DNA of 64,000 nucleotides from Pseudomonas lini (GCF_001042905.1 NZ_JYLB01000001.1:124001-188000), one strand, 5' to 3'; shown: positions 39,744 to 48,285, counted from the first letter of the stretch. Notes: a model not told the origin generated them from the letters alone. Numbers and translations: made by a program.

Positions 39744-40447
39744 GCGGAGTATTGGCCATCGCTTTTGCGGCGGAACAACCAGGCGCTGATCAGGCCCAGG
39801 GCCAGCCAGAACGCCATGTTGGTCAGCTGCGAAGCGATTTTGAACTGCGCTTCCAAGGCTTGCGGCGCCAGCATCGAATGCACTTCCGGTTGTGGCGCGC
39901 CGATCACATGAGGCACAGCCAGAATCGCCACGCCGAGGATCTTCATCAGCCAGTGACGGCTGAACACGATCAGTGCGATGCCGACAGCGGTGGATGCTGC
40001 AGTGCCGATCCACCAGATCTGTCGTTGCGCCAGATCCGCCGCGGCAGTGCCCGGCAGCTCAGGTGGCAGGCCGAGAGTTGGCGCCAGCACGAATGTCGCA
40101 TAACCGGCCAGACCCCAGAGCAGGCCCTGAGAGGTACGGCGTGGAGCGCGCAAGGTGTAGAGGCCCGCGAGCATCAAAGCGAAACCGACTGCTACCACCA
40201 GATTGCCGCCGGTGGTCGACAGCACGCGCTGCCAGCCGTCTTCCGGCTCCCAGGCTTCGGCATCGTGGGTGTGAGCGGTGACAGCACCCGCGGCGTGCTC
40301 GTGGATTTCGACAGCGGCCGGCTCGGATTTTTCGTAGGTCTCGGCCTGCAAAATCAGCGGGGCCACCCAGAAACTTTGCAGCAGGGTCAGCAGCAGGGCG
40401 GCCAGCAGCCCGCTGAAACCTGCGGTTTGCGCAATACGCTTGATCAT
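39740..40447 (-). CDS. cbtA: CbtA, cobalt transport-associated membrane protein
   Basis: This 235-residue CbtA family protein has five or six predicted membrane helices (IAQTAGFSGLLAALLLTLLQSFW, LVVAVGFALMLAGLYTL, LLWGLAGYATFVLAPTLGLPPELPG, WIGTAASTAVGIALIVFS, WLMKILGVAILAVPHVIGAP, MAFWLALGLISAWLF) and a His/Glu-rich periplasmic loop (EIHEHAAGAVTAHTHDAEAWEPE) suited to cobalt binding. CbtA with CbtB forms a B12-riboswitch-controlled putative cobalt importer. It sits 11 bp after cbtB and overlaps cobE, confirming one operon. Confidence 0.9.
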   Translation of the reverse strand: MIKRIAQTAGFSGLLAALLLTLLQSFWVAPLILQAETYEKSEPAAVEIHEHAAGAVTAHTHDAEAWEPEDGWQRVLSTTGGNLVVAVGFALMLAGLYTLRAPRRTSQGLLWGLAGYATFVLAPTLGLPPELPGTAAADLAQRQIWWIGTAASTAVGIALIVFSRHWLMKILGVAILAVPHVIGAPQPEVHSMLAPQALEAQFKIASQLTNMAFWLALGLISAWLFRRKSDGQYSA

Positions 40448-40458
40448 GTCAGCAGGTC

Positions 40459-40665
40459 TCAATGGCACGGAAAGGCGGAGCTGTGACGGGTGTCGTGCGC
40501 GGCGTTGTGCACCGCTTCGATGTGCGAGAAACCGGCGAAATACACAAGACTGGCGCCAAGGATCGACGCACAAAAAGCGGCGGTCAGGCGTTGGCTCAGG
40601 GTAGTGGTGGTGCTGATGGTGCTCTTTTTATCGGTGTTGCTGCCGGTGCTGCTGATGATCGACAT
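40459..40665 (-). CDS. cbtB: CbtB, small cobalt transporter subunit
   Basis: This 68-residue CbtB protein has a Ser/Thr-rich N-terminus, one membrane helix (RLTAAFCASILGASLVYFAGF) and the diagnostic histidine-rich C-terminus (HIEAVHNAAHDTRHSSAFPCH), which probably captures cobalt. It is the first gene behind the minus-strand cobalamin riboswitch, so B12 excess would shut off cobalt uptake and cobE/cobM together. ATG 40665 is used; the longer in-frame extension runs into the riboswitch leader. Confidence 0.88.
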   Translation of the reverse strand: MSIISSTGSNTDKKSTISTTTTLSQRLTAAFCASILGASLVYFAGFSHIEAVHNAAHDTRHSSAFPCH

Positions 40666-40794
40666 GGCGCTTCCCTCTGGTCTGTCAGCGGGTGAATAGA
40701 GCGCATGAAAACCTCCGCACGCCGGGGCACGCAGAGATTTCGAACAGCGCCCGCCCACCGCGGGTTTGTTATTCAGTGAACGTAAAAGTCACTT

Positions 40795-41003
40795 TGTGTT
40801 GCGGGCCGGTCTCCGGGCTCGCGAGGGGCAGGGCTTGCGCCGACACCTGCAAGCATCACCTTCCCATGCCGTATGACAGGCACAGTGGATCTGACGCTTC
40901 ACTCGCTTACCGTTGCGGGGGCAGCACCGGACTGACATGGCTTTGAGTAAAGCACATGATTCACCGGTTTCCCGTTTCACCCTGTGAAGGGCACCCGTAA
41001 CAA
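40795..41003 (-). promoter_or_regulatory. Cobalamin riboswitch controlling cbtB-cbtA-cobE-cobM
   Basis: Read on the minus strand the leader contains, in order, GGTGCCC...GGGTGAAACGGGAAACCGGTG (P2-P3 region), GCTGCCCCCGCAACGGTAAGCG, GGCATGGGAAGG, and the B12 box AGCCCGGAGACCGGCC (40804-40819), which fits the AGYCMGRAGACCKGCC consensus. The B12 box lies 139 nt before the cbtB start. Ligand binding should repress translation or transcription of the cobalt uptake operon. Confidence 0.93.
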
Positions 41004-41079
41004 GGCGTGTAGGAGAGCATGGGCGGGGGTTGGGCGTCAATTGGCATGGGTTCTCAACTCGGAACCCAGTCGCCTGCAT

Positions 41080-41158
41080 CGCGGGCAAGCCACGCTCCCA
41101 CATTGAACCGAGTTCTTCCATGGGAATGCGGTCAAAAGTGGGAGCGGGCTTGCTCGCG
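41080..41158. repeat. REP pair between the two cobalamin riboswitches
   Basis: CGCGGGCAAGCCACGCTCCCACA and GTGGGAGCGGGCTTGCTCGCG are imperfect complements around a unique centre. It is the GTGGGAGCGGGCTTGC repeat type seen elsewhere in the window. It lies in the divergent promoter region of the B12 locus. Confidence 0.8.
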
Positions 41159-41221
41159 AAGGGAGCGCCGCAGATGTCATGTGGACATTGACCCGCCCCC
41201 ACACGATGCGTAGCCTTGCGC

Positions 41222-41412
41222 TTTCGAGGTTCTTCGGCGTTTGCCGAAGCTAAGAAGGGAACGCGGTCGATGCCGCGGCTGCCCCCGCAACTGTGAACGG
41301 TGATGTTCGCTGCCACGCCACTGCAAGCCCTGATCCCTCAGGTTCGCGGGAAGGCGCAGCGAATGCCAGGCCAATAAGGCCGGCACACCGTCAGCCAGGA
41401 GACCTGCCTCGA
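41222..41412 (+). promoter_or_regulatory. Cobalamin riboswitch controlling cobW-cobN and the chelatase genes
   Basis: The leader shows GAAGGGAACGCGGTCGATGCCGCGG (P2-P3), GCTGCCCCCGCAACTGTGAACGG (41278 onwards), GCGGGAAGGCGC, and the perfect B12 box AGCCAGGAGACCTGCC (41393-41408). About 110 nt separate the box from the cobW start codon, leaving space for an expression platform. It faces away from the second riboswitch at 40795-41003. Confidence 0.95.
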
Positions 41413-41523
41413 AACGAATTCTCACTACAACCGGGCGGGGTGATCCGGTGGCGAAATCTTCCGCGCGCATTTGCAGCAGCGGTCGTCGTCCCGTATGCCC
41501 GCCACCTTGCCAAAGGGCATCCG

Positions 41524-42597
41524 ATGAAAACACTGGCCAAACTCCCCGTCACCATCGTTACCGGCTTCCTCGGCTCGGGCAAAACCACTTTGCTGCGCCA
41601 CATGCTCGACAACGCTCAGGGTCGTCGCATCGCGGTGATCGTCAACGAGTTCGGCGAGCTGGGCATCGACGGCGAAATCCTCAAGCAGTGCTCGATCGGT
41701 TGCACCGAAGAAGAAGCCAACGGTCGCGTCTACGAACTGGCCAACGGCTGCCTGTGCTGCACGGTTCAGGAAGAGTTCTTCCCGGTGATGCGCGAACTGG
41801 TCGCTCGTCGCGGCGACCTCGACCACATCCTCATCGAAACCTCGGGCCTGGCCCTGCCAAAGCCTTTGGTTCAAGCCTTCCAATGGCCAGAAATCCGTAG
41901 CGCCTGCACGGTTGACGCGGTGATCACCGTGGTCGACAGCCCGGCCGTTGCAGCTGGCACCTTCGCTGCGTTCCCGGATCAAGTGGATGCCCAGCGCAAA
42001 CTCGACCCGAACCTGGACCACGAATCGCCGCTGCACGAGCTGTTTGCCGACCAACTGGCCAGCGCCGATCTGGTGATCCTCAACAAGGCCGACCTGATCA
42101 GCGCTGAAGACCTGGCCCGCGTGCGCCTGGAAGTCGCCGAAGAACTGCCGCCGGCGGTGAAAGTCATCGAAGCCAGCAGCGGTCGTCTGCCACTGGACGT
42201 GCTGATCGGCCTCGGTGCCGGTTCCGAAGAACACATCGACAGCCGCCACAGCCATCACGATCATCACCATGAGGGTGAAGACGGCCATCACGATGAGCAT
42301 GACCACGACGCGTTCGATTCCATCTCGATCGAGCTGCCGCAAGCCGACGAAAGCCTGCTGATGGATGCGCTGACTCAATTGGTGGTCCAGCACGGCATCC
42401 TTCGGGTCAAAGGTTTTGCAGCAGTGCCGAACAAGCCGATGCGCCTGCTGATCCAGGGCGTGGGCACGCGCTTCGACAAGCACTTCGACCGTCAGTGGGG
42501 CGCTGAAGAAGCGCGCACCACCCGTCTGGTGTTAATCGGTCAGGACCTGGATGCCGCTGCGCTCGAAGCGCAATTGCGCGCTGCGCTCAGCGTTTAA
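41524..42597 (+). CDS. cobW: CobW, GTP-dependent metallochaperone for cobalamin synthesis
   Basis: This 357-residue COG0523 G3E GTPase has Walker A GFLGSGKT (14-21), the metal-binding CxCC motif GCLCC (Cys76-Cys79), the nucleotide specificity motif NKAD, and a histidine-rich loop (HSHHDHHHEGEDGHHDEHDHD, about 243-263). The C-terminal CobW domain follows. It is thought to load Co2+ into CobN, and it is the first gene behind the plus-strand riboswitch with only three bases to cobN. The extra His/Asp loop suggests metal storage. ATG 41524 has AGGG upstream. Confidence 0.95.
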   Translation: MKTLAKLPVTIVTGFLGSGKTTLLRHMLDNAQGRRIAVIVNEFGELGIDGEILKQCSIGCTEEEANGRVYELANGCLCCTVQEEFFPVMRELVARRGDLDHILIETSGLALPKPLVQAFQWPEIRSACTVDAVITVVDSPAVAAGTFAAFPDQVDAQRKLDPNLDHESPLHELFADQLASADLVILNKADLISAEDLARVRLEVAEELPPAVKVIEASSGRLPLDVLIGLGAGSEEHIDSRHSHHDHHHEGEDGHHDEHDHDAFDSISIELPQADESLLMDALTQLVVQHGILRVKGFAAVPNKPMRLLIQGVGTRFDKHFDRQWGAEEARTTRLVLIGQDLDAAALEAQLRAALSV

Positions 42598-42600
42598 ACC

Positions 42601-45600
42601 ATGCACCTGCTCAGGACCCAGCCCGGCGGTTTCGTGTCGGATGACAACATTGCCGACCTTGGACAAACCCCCGCCGAGCTGGTGATCCTGTGCAGCGGCG
42701 ATTCCAGCCTGGCGTTGCTCGCCGAAGCGGCGCAGCAGTTGCCCGACGATTACCCGAGCGTGCGCCTGGCCAACCCGATGCAGGTGCAGAATCACGCCTC
42801 GGTCGATCTCTACGTCGACGAAGTGCTGCGCCACGCCAAGGTGATTCTGATCTCGCTGCACGGTGGCATCGCCTATTGGCGTTATGGCATCGAGCGTCTG
42901 GTGGAATTGTCCGAGCGCGGCGTGCAACTGATTCTGGTGCCGGGGGACGATCGTCCGGACCCGGAACTCAGTGACCTGAGCACCGTAACTCCGCAAGACC
43001 GCGACCGGCTCTGGTACTTCCTGCGTCAGGGCGGCATGGCCAATGCGCTCGACCTGTTTCGCTGCCTGGCCAATCGCTGGTTGGACCGTGATTACGCCTG
43101 GTCCGAGCCGCAAACCCTGCCACGCACCGCGATTTACCACCCGCAAAAAAGCCCCGCAGAACTGAAGGATTGGCAAGCCGACTGGCAAGCTGATCAGCCG
43201 GTGGCGGCAGTGCTGTTTTACCGCTCGCATTTGCAGGCGGCGAACACTGGTTTCATCGATATTTTCTGCCAGCGTTTGCAGGCGGCGGGGTTGAACCCGT
43301 TGCCGATTGCGCTGGCCAGTCTGAAAGAGCCCGGCTGCCTGACGGTGGTTGAGGACTTGCTGGATGAAGTCGAGGCGGGGGTGATTCTCAACACCACTGG
43401 TTTCGCCCAGTCCAGCCCCGAAGCACCCCATTTGCGGCCGTTTCGCCGCAATATTCCGGTGATCCAGGCGATCTGCGCCCAGGACAATGAACCCGGTTGG
43501 CGCGCCAGCGAACAGGGCCTCGGCCCACGGGATCTGGCGATGCACATCGCGCTGCCAGAACTGGACGGGCGGATCATCAGCCGGCCGATCAGTTTCAAGG
43601 ACCTGGCCTGGCGCAGTGAGCGCAGTCAGTCCGACGTGGTCTGCTACCGGCCGCAACCTGAGCGCATGGATTTTGTCGCTGAACTGGCACGGCGCTGGAT
43701 CGATCTGGCGCGGGTGCCCAATGGCGAAAAACGCATTGCCCTGATCCTCGCCAACTACCCGACTCGCGACGGGCGCATCGGCAATGGCGTTGGCCTGGAT
43801 ACCCCGGCCGCTGCGTTGAATATCCTGCGGGCCTTGCATGCCGAAGGTTATCCATTGCCAGCTGAACTGCCGGACAGCGGCACCGCGCTGATCCAGCAAT
43901 TGCTCGGCGGCGTCAGCAACGACCTCGACACCCTCGACCAGCGCCCCTGCCATCAAAGCCTCGCGCTGGACGACTACAACCTGATGTTCAACGCGCTGCC
44001 CGAGGCCAATCACCAAGCCGTGCTGGAACGTTGGGGTTCGCCCGAAAACGATCCAATGTTCCGTGGCGGACGAATGATGATTGCCGGTCTGCGCTTCGGC
44101 CTGACTTTCGTTGGCATTCAGCCGGCCCGGGGTTACCAGGTCGATCCAAGTGCTGTCTATCACGACCCGGACCTGGTGCCGCCTCACGGCTATCTGGCGT
44201 TCTACTTCTGGTTGCGCAACACCTACGGCGCTCACGGCGTGATCCACGTCGGCAAGCACGGCAACCTCGAATGGCTGCCGGGCAAGGGCGTCGGGCTGTC
44301 GGAAAACTGCTGGCCGGACGCATTGCTCGGGCCGCTGCCGAACATCTATCCGTTTATCGTCAACGATCCGGGCGAGGGTGCCCAAGCCAAGCGTCGCACC
44401 CAAGCGGTGATTATCGATCACCTGATGCCGCCGCTGACTCGCGCTGAAACCTACGGTCCGCTGCGTAATCTCGAATTGTTGGCCGACGAATATTACGAAG
44501 CGCAATTGCTCGATCCGCGCCGCGCCCGGGAGTTGCAGCGCGACATTCTGCAACTGGTGCGCGACACGCACATCGACCGTGAACTGCAACTGGACGAAAA
44601 GCTCGACAGTGACGCCGACGCGGCGATCTGGTTGCCGCGCCTGGACACGTACCTGTGCGACTTGAAGGAGTCGCAGATCCGCGATGGCCTGCACGTGTTT
44701 GGCGAATCGCCGGTCGGGCGGTTGCGCATCGACACCTTATTGGCCTTGCTGCGTATTCCTCGCGGCGATGGTCGCGGGGCGCAATCGAGCTTGCTGCGGG
44801 CATTGGCCAAGGCGTTTGCGTTGGGGTTTGATCCGTTGGATTGTGCGTTGGCCGAGCCGTGGACCGGACCACGTCCCGCGGAACTGCAATTGCTTAACGA
44901 TGAACCCTGGCGCACCGCCGGGGATACCCGTGAACGCCTGGAGCTGTTCGCCACTCAACTGATTTCGCATACGTTGAACCAGCCTCAAGCCCAACCCGGC
45001 CCCTGTGGGAGCGGGCTTGCTCGCGAAAGCGGAGTGTCAGTCGACATTGATTTGCCTGACACACCGCTTTCGCGAGCAAGCCCGCTCCCACAGGAAGCAA
45101 GTTGGTCGGAGGTGAACGCGATCATCGACAGCCTGCGCAACGTCGTTGCCCCACGTCTGGACGCCTGCGGCCCGGCAGAAATGCGCGGTCTGCTCGACGC
45201 CCTCAGCGGCCGATTCGTCCCCGCCGGCCCTAGCGGTGCGCCAAGTCGCGGCCGTCTGGACGTGCTGCCCACCGGGCGCAATTTCTATTCGGTGGACGTG
45301 CGCAACCTGCCAACCACCACCGCATGGCGCATCGGCTTCCAATCCGCGAACCTGATTCTTGAGCGGCACTTGCAGGACCACGGCGATCACCTGCGTCAGC
45401 TCGGCCTGTCGGTCTGGGGCACCGCGACCATGCGCACCGGCGGCGACGACATCGCCCAGGCCATGGCGCTGATGGGCGTGCGGCCGGTGTGGGCGACTGG
45501 CAGCCAGCGTGTCGATGACTTCGAAATTCTGCCGTTGAGTTTGCTGGACCGGCCACGGGTGGATGTGACCTTGCGCGTCTCCGGATTTTTCCGCGATGCC

Positions 45601-46467
45601 TTTGCCAACCTGATCCGGTTGTTCGATGCCGCCGTGCAAGCGGTCGCCGCGCTGGATGAACCGGACGATCTCAACCCGTTGGCGGCCAAGGTCCGCGCCG
45701 AGCGGCAAGCGCTGCTGGAATCCGGTCTGGATGAAGACGCGGCGCGACGGCAGGCCGGCTGGCGCATCTTCGGGGCCAAGCCGGGTGCTTACGGAGCGGG
45801 CGTGCAAGGCGCTATCGACGGTCGTTTGTGGCAAAGCCGCGAAGATTTGGCCGAGGTTTACCTGAACTGGGGTGGCTACGCTTACGGTGGCTCTGACGAA
45901 GGCACCGCCGCACGCGAACAATTCGCCCAGCGCCTGAGCCAGGTGCAGGCGGTGCTACAAAATCAGGATAACCGTGAGCATGACTTGCTCGATTCCAACG
46001 ACTATTACCAGTTCCAGGGTGGCATGCTGGCGGCCGTCGAAAGCCTCAGTGGTGAAGCGGCGGCCAGTTATCACGGCGATCACAGTCAGCCGGACTTGCC
46101 GAAGATTCGCACGTTGAAGGAAGAGCTGAACCGGGTGATCCGTTCCCGTGCGGCCAATCCGAAATGGATCGACGGGGTCAAGCGTCATGGCTATAAAGGC
46201 GCGTTCGAACTGGCGGCGACAGTCGATAACCTGTTTGCGTTCGACGCCACCACGCAGTTGATCGACGATCACCAATATGCGTTGCTGGCGGACGCCTATT
46301 TGCTTGATCCAGCGACTCGGGAGTTTGTCCGCGAACACAATCCCCATGCCTTGCGCGACATGACCGAGCGCATGCTCGAAGCGCAGCAGCGGGGGATGTG
46401 GAAAGAACCGGGCGAGTACCGCGAGGCGCTGGAGAATTTGTTGCTGGACATCGAAGAAGACGGGTAA
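42601..46467 (+). CDS. cobN: CobN, large subunit of aerobic cobaltochelatase
   Basis: This 1288-residue CobN/BchH-type chelatase subunit binds hydrogenobyrinate diamide and inserts cobalt with the help of AAA+ and VWA subunits. Core motifs include YHDPDLVPPHGYLAFYFWLR, HVGKHGNLEWLPGKGVGLS, and the C-terminal WIDGVKRHGYKGAFELA. Residues about 801-832 are encoded by a complete REP palindrome (45002-45094) inserted in frame. This explains the odd CGSGLARES...LSRASPLPQ peptide, which interrupts a variable linker. It starts three bases after the cobW stop and is followed by a REP and the chelatase ATPase gene. Confidence 0.95.
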   Translation: MHLLRTQPGGFVSDDNIADLGQTPAELVILCSGDSSLALLAEAAQQLPDDYPSVRLANPMQVQNHASVDLYVDEVLRHAKVILISLHGGIAYWRYGIERLVELSERGVQLILVPGDDRPDPELSDLSTVTPQDRDRLWYFLRQGGMANALDLFRCLANRWLDRDYAWSEPQTLPRTAIYHPQKSPAELKDWQADWQADQPVAAVLFYRSHLQAANTGFIDIFCQRLQAAGLNPLPIALASLKEPGCLTVVEDLLDEVEAGVILNTTGFAQSSPEAPHLRPFRRNIPVIQAICAQDNEPGWRASEQGLGPRDLAMHIALPELDGRIISRPISFKDLAWRSERSQSDVVCYRPQPERMDFVAELARRWIDLARVPNGEKRIALILANYPTRDGRIGNGVGLDTPAAALNILRALHAEGYPLPAELPDSGTALIQQLLGGVSNDLDTLDQRPCHQSLALDDYNLMFNALPEANHQAVLERWGSPENDPMFRGGRMMIAGLRFGLTFVGIQPARGYQVDPSAVYHDPDLVPPHGYLAFYFWLRNTYGAHGVIHVGKHGNLEWLPGKGVGLSENCWPDALLGPLPNIYPFIVNDPGEGAQAKRRTQAVIIDHLMPPLTRAETYGPLRNLELLADEYYEAQLLDPRRARELQRDILQLVRDTHIDRELQLDEKLDSDADAAIWLPRLDTYLCDLKESQIRDGLHVFGESPVGRLRIDTLLALLRIPRGDGRGAQSSLLRALAKAFALGFDPLDCALAEPWTGPRPAELQLLNDEPWRTAGDTRERLELFATQLISHTLNQPQAQPGPCGSGLARESGVSVDIDLPDTPLSRASPLPQEASWSEVNAIIDSLRNVVAPRLDACGPAEMRGLLDALSGRFVPAGPSGAPSRGRLDVLPTGRNFYSVDVRNLPTTTAWRIGFQSANLILERHLQDHGDHLRQLGLSVWGTATMRTGGDDIAQAMALMGVRPVWATGSQRVDDFEILPLSLLDRPRVDVTLRVSGFFRDAFANLIRLFDAAVQAVAALDEPDDLNPLAAKVRAERQALLESGLDEDAARRQAGWRIFGAKPGAYGAGVQGAIDGRLWQSREDLAEVYLNWGGYAYGGSDEGTAAREQFAQRLSQVQAVLQNQDNREHDLLDSNDYYQFQGGMLAAVESLSGEAAASYHGDHSQPDLPKIRTLKEELNRVIRSRAANPKWIDGVKRHGYKGAFELAATVDNLFAFDATTQLIDDHQYALLADAYLLDPATREFVREHNPHALRDMTERMLEAQQRGMWKEPGEYREALENLLLDIEEDG
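45002..45094. repeat. REP palindrome inserted in frame inside cobN
   Basis: A 39-bp inverted repeat with one mismatch (45002-45040 against 45056-45094; the outer 31 bp are perfect) surrounds a 15-nt loop. The total of 93 nt is divisible by three and free of stop codons in the cobN frame. The sequence is the CCTGTGGGAGCGGGCTTGCTCGCG repeat type found between genes at 46.5, 54.5, 56.7 and 62.0 kb. Confidence 0.93.
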
Positions 46468-46484
46468 CTCTGTGGCACCGCTAA

Positions 46485-46580
46485 CCTGTGGGAGCGTGGC
46501 TTGCCCGCGAAGAGGTCCTAACAATCAACATTGATTTCGACTGAGCGGGCGCCTTCGCGGGCAAGCCACGCTCCCACAGG
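46485..46580. repeat. REP pair between cobN and the chelatase ATPase gene
   Basis: CCTGTGGGAGCGTGGCTTGCCCGCGAAG and its near-perfect complement lie at the two ends of a 96-nt segment. It may destabilise or punctuate the cobN-chelatase transcript but has no U tract. Confidence 0.9.
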
Positions 46581-46621
46581 TACAAGGTGTGCCTGCCACC
46601 GACCATAACTGAGATTTGAAA

Positions 46622-47626
46622 ATGACCGACACCCCCCATTTCCCGCTCTCCGCCGTGGTCGGCGCCGATGACTTGAAGCTCGCGCTGTACCTGACCGCCA
46701 TCGATCCAAAAATCGGCGGCGTGCTGATCGAGGGCCCGCGCGGTATGGCCAAATCGACCCTGGCCCGAGGCTTGGCGGACCTGTTGGCCAGCGGTCAATT
46801 CGTCACCTTGCCCCTGGGTGCCACCGAAGAACGATTGGTGGGCACCCTCGATCTCGACGCGGCCCTGAGCGAGGGGCGCGCACAGTTTTCCCCCGGCGTA
46901 CTGGCCAAAGCCGACGGCGGCGTGTTGTATGTCGATGAAGTCAATCTGCTGCCCGATCACCTCGTGGACTTGCTGCTCGACGTGGCCGCCAGCGGCACCA
47001 ACCTGATCGAGCGCGACGGGATTTCCCATCGGCATTCGGCGAAGTTTGTGCTGATCGGCACCATGAACCCGGAAGAGGGCGAACTGCGCCCGCAATTGCT
47101 CGACCGCTTTGGCCTGAACGTTGCCCTCAGTGGCCACACCCCACCCGCCGGGCGCGGTCAGATCATCCGTCGTCGACTGGATTTCGACAGCGACCCGCAA
47201 GGGTTCTGCGCCGAGTGGGAAAGCCAGCAACACGCACTGCGCGAGCGTTGCCAAAAGGCGCGCTCGGCACTGGCGAATATTCCCCTCGACGATGCCGCGC
47301 TGGTGCAGATTACCGAGCGTTGTTTCGCTGCCAGCGTCGATGGCCTGCGGGCCGATCTGGTCTGGCTACGTGCAGCTCGGGCTCATGCGGCCTGGCGCGG
47401 AGCGAATGCCATTGGCGAAGAAGATATCGACGCGGTCGCCGAGTTTGCCTTGCGCCATCGCCGTCGCGAACATTCACCACCGGCGCCGCAACAATCACCC
47501 GCACAGCCGGCTTCCAATCAGAATCCCAACCCAAGCGAAAGTCAGGGCCAGTGGGGCGAAATGCCTGCCCAGGCGCTGCCGGTCGGCGCACGACGTGAAG
47601 TGCCGAGCTGGCCAAAAAAGCCCTAG
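46622..47626 (+). CDS. ChlI-like AAA+ ATPase of cobaltochelatase (zero-frame product of a frameshifting chlD-type gene)
   Basis: This is a 334-residue MgChlI/BchI-type AAA+ ATPase with Walker A GPRGMAKS (38-45), Walker B VLYVDE (Asp105), sensor GTMNPEEG and the arginine-finger region QLLDRFGLNVALSG. A Pro/Gln-rich linker (about 283-325) ends at a stop directly after an A AAA AAG heptamer. ChlI hexamers power cobalt insertion by CobN. No cobS or cobT is present in the window. A -1 shift at 47614-47620 would extend the chain by a VWA domain to 553 residues (the ChlD-like medium subunit), so this stop-terminated product may be the small subunit made from the same gene. ATG 46622 is chosen over the adjacent in-frame 46616. 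Confidence 0.88.
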   Translation: MTDTPHFPLSAVVGADDLKLALYLTAIDPKIGGVLIEGPRGMAKSTLARGLADLLASGQFVTLPLGATEERLVGTLDLDAALSEGRAQFSPGVLAKADGGVLYVDEVNLLPDHLVDLLLDVAASGTNLIERDGISHRHSAKFVLIGTMNPEEGELRPQLLDRFGLNVALSGHTPPAGRGQIIRRRLDFDSDPQGFCAEWESQQHALRERCQKARSALANIPLDDAALVQITERCFAASVDGLRADLVWLRAARAHAAWRGANAIGEEDIDAVAEFALRHRRREHSPPAPQQSPAQPASNQNPNPSESQGQWGEMPAQALPVGARREVPSWPKKP

Positions 47627-47661
47627 GCATTCGCCCTCGATCAGACGCGGGGGCGAATGCC
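47614..47661 (+). promoter_or_regulatory. Programmed -1 ribosomal frameshift signal (slippery heptamer plus stem-loop)
   Basis: The heptamer A AAA AAG occupies 47614-47620, phased as CCA AAA AAG in the ATPase frame, six bases upstream of that frame's stop codon (TAG 47624-47626). After a 5-nt spacer comes the stem GGCATTCGCCC (47626-47636) paired perfectly with GGGCGAATGCC (47651-47661). Three further inner pairs are possible, giving about 14 bp with an 8-nt loop. Heptamer phase, spacer and stem match the classical dnaX-type arrangement, and the -1 frame is exactly the open VWA frame. Confidence 0.85.
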
Positions 47662-48282
47662 AGACCCCGCGCAGGACGGCTGGATCACGGCAGACAGGGC
47701 AAGCGTCACGCAGCCCGTAGCGGATCGATCAATTGGCCCGGCACCTTGCTCAATGGCCGACCGCGTCAACGCGACGATGTGCTGTTTCACCTGCGCACCC
47801 GCAGTCCTCATGAATTATGGCTGGTAATCGTCGACGCTTCGGCCTCGACCCGACGTCATCTGGCATTGAGCGATGCCAAGGGCTTGCTGGCGCAACTGTT
47901 CGACGATGCCTATCGACAGCGTGTGCGCCTGGCTTTGCTGACCGCCAGCGGCCATGCGCCGAAGTGGCAGGTGCAAGGGTTGAAAGCCTCCGCTGGCTTG
48001 CGCGACTGGCTTGACGGGCTCGGTGCCGGCGGCGGAACGCCGATGCTGGCGGCGCTGGGTGAGGCGGGGCGTTGGTTAGCAGCACGGCAAAAGCGTTTTC
48101 CGGCTGAACAGCAAAGGCTGTTGCTGGTGACGGATGGGCGGGTGAAGGAATGGTCAACGTTGCCGGCGCTGGAGTGTCCGGGGTTGCTGATCGACATTGA
48201 GCGCGGACCGATTCGCCTCGGACGGGCTAAAGTGTTGGCGGATCAACTGCAAACGCATTACCAGCATATCGATGATTTGTAG
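47620..48282 (+). CDS. VWA (ChlD/CobT-type) domain of cobaltochelatase, reached by -1 frameshift from the ATPase gene
   Basis: This 220-codon frame continues the ATPase after a -1 shift. A basic linker (GKRHAARSGSINW) leads into a von Willebrand A domain with MIDAS motif DASAS (fusion residues 405-409), the conserved GGGTPMLAAL, and LVTDGR. Similarity to ChlD is already visible upstream of 47746, the first standard start codon (TTG, without a ribosome site). No ATG, GTG or TTG exists in this frame between its last stop (47596-47598) and 47746. Independent initiation would therefore lose conserved sequence. The fused 553-residue protein would be the ChlD/CobT-like medium subunit bridging ATPase and CobN. 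Confidence 0.82.
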   Translation, partial: ALGIRPRSDAGANARPRAGRLDHGRQGKRHAARSGSINWPGTLLNGRPRQRDDVLFHLRTRSPHELWLVIVDASASTRRHLALSDAKGLLAQLFDDAYRQRVRLALLTASGHAPKWQVQGLKASAGLRDWLDGLGAGGGTPMLAALGEAGRWLAARQKRFPAEQQRLLLVTDGRVKEWSTLPALECPGLLIDIERGPIRLGRAKVLADQLQTHYQHIDDL

Positions 48283-48285
48283 CCG

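Noticed and set aside
42532..44694. 720-codon open frame antisense to cobN
   Set aside because: Same third-position bias effect; the sense strand encodes a complete CobN.
47626..47746. Simple reading: separate VWA gene starting at TTG 47746 after a 120-nt intergenic gap
   Set aside because: The TTG lacks a ribosome site and ChlD-like sequence begins upstream of it in the same frame, which is open back to the A AAA AAG slippery site; a frameshift fusion explains the data better.
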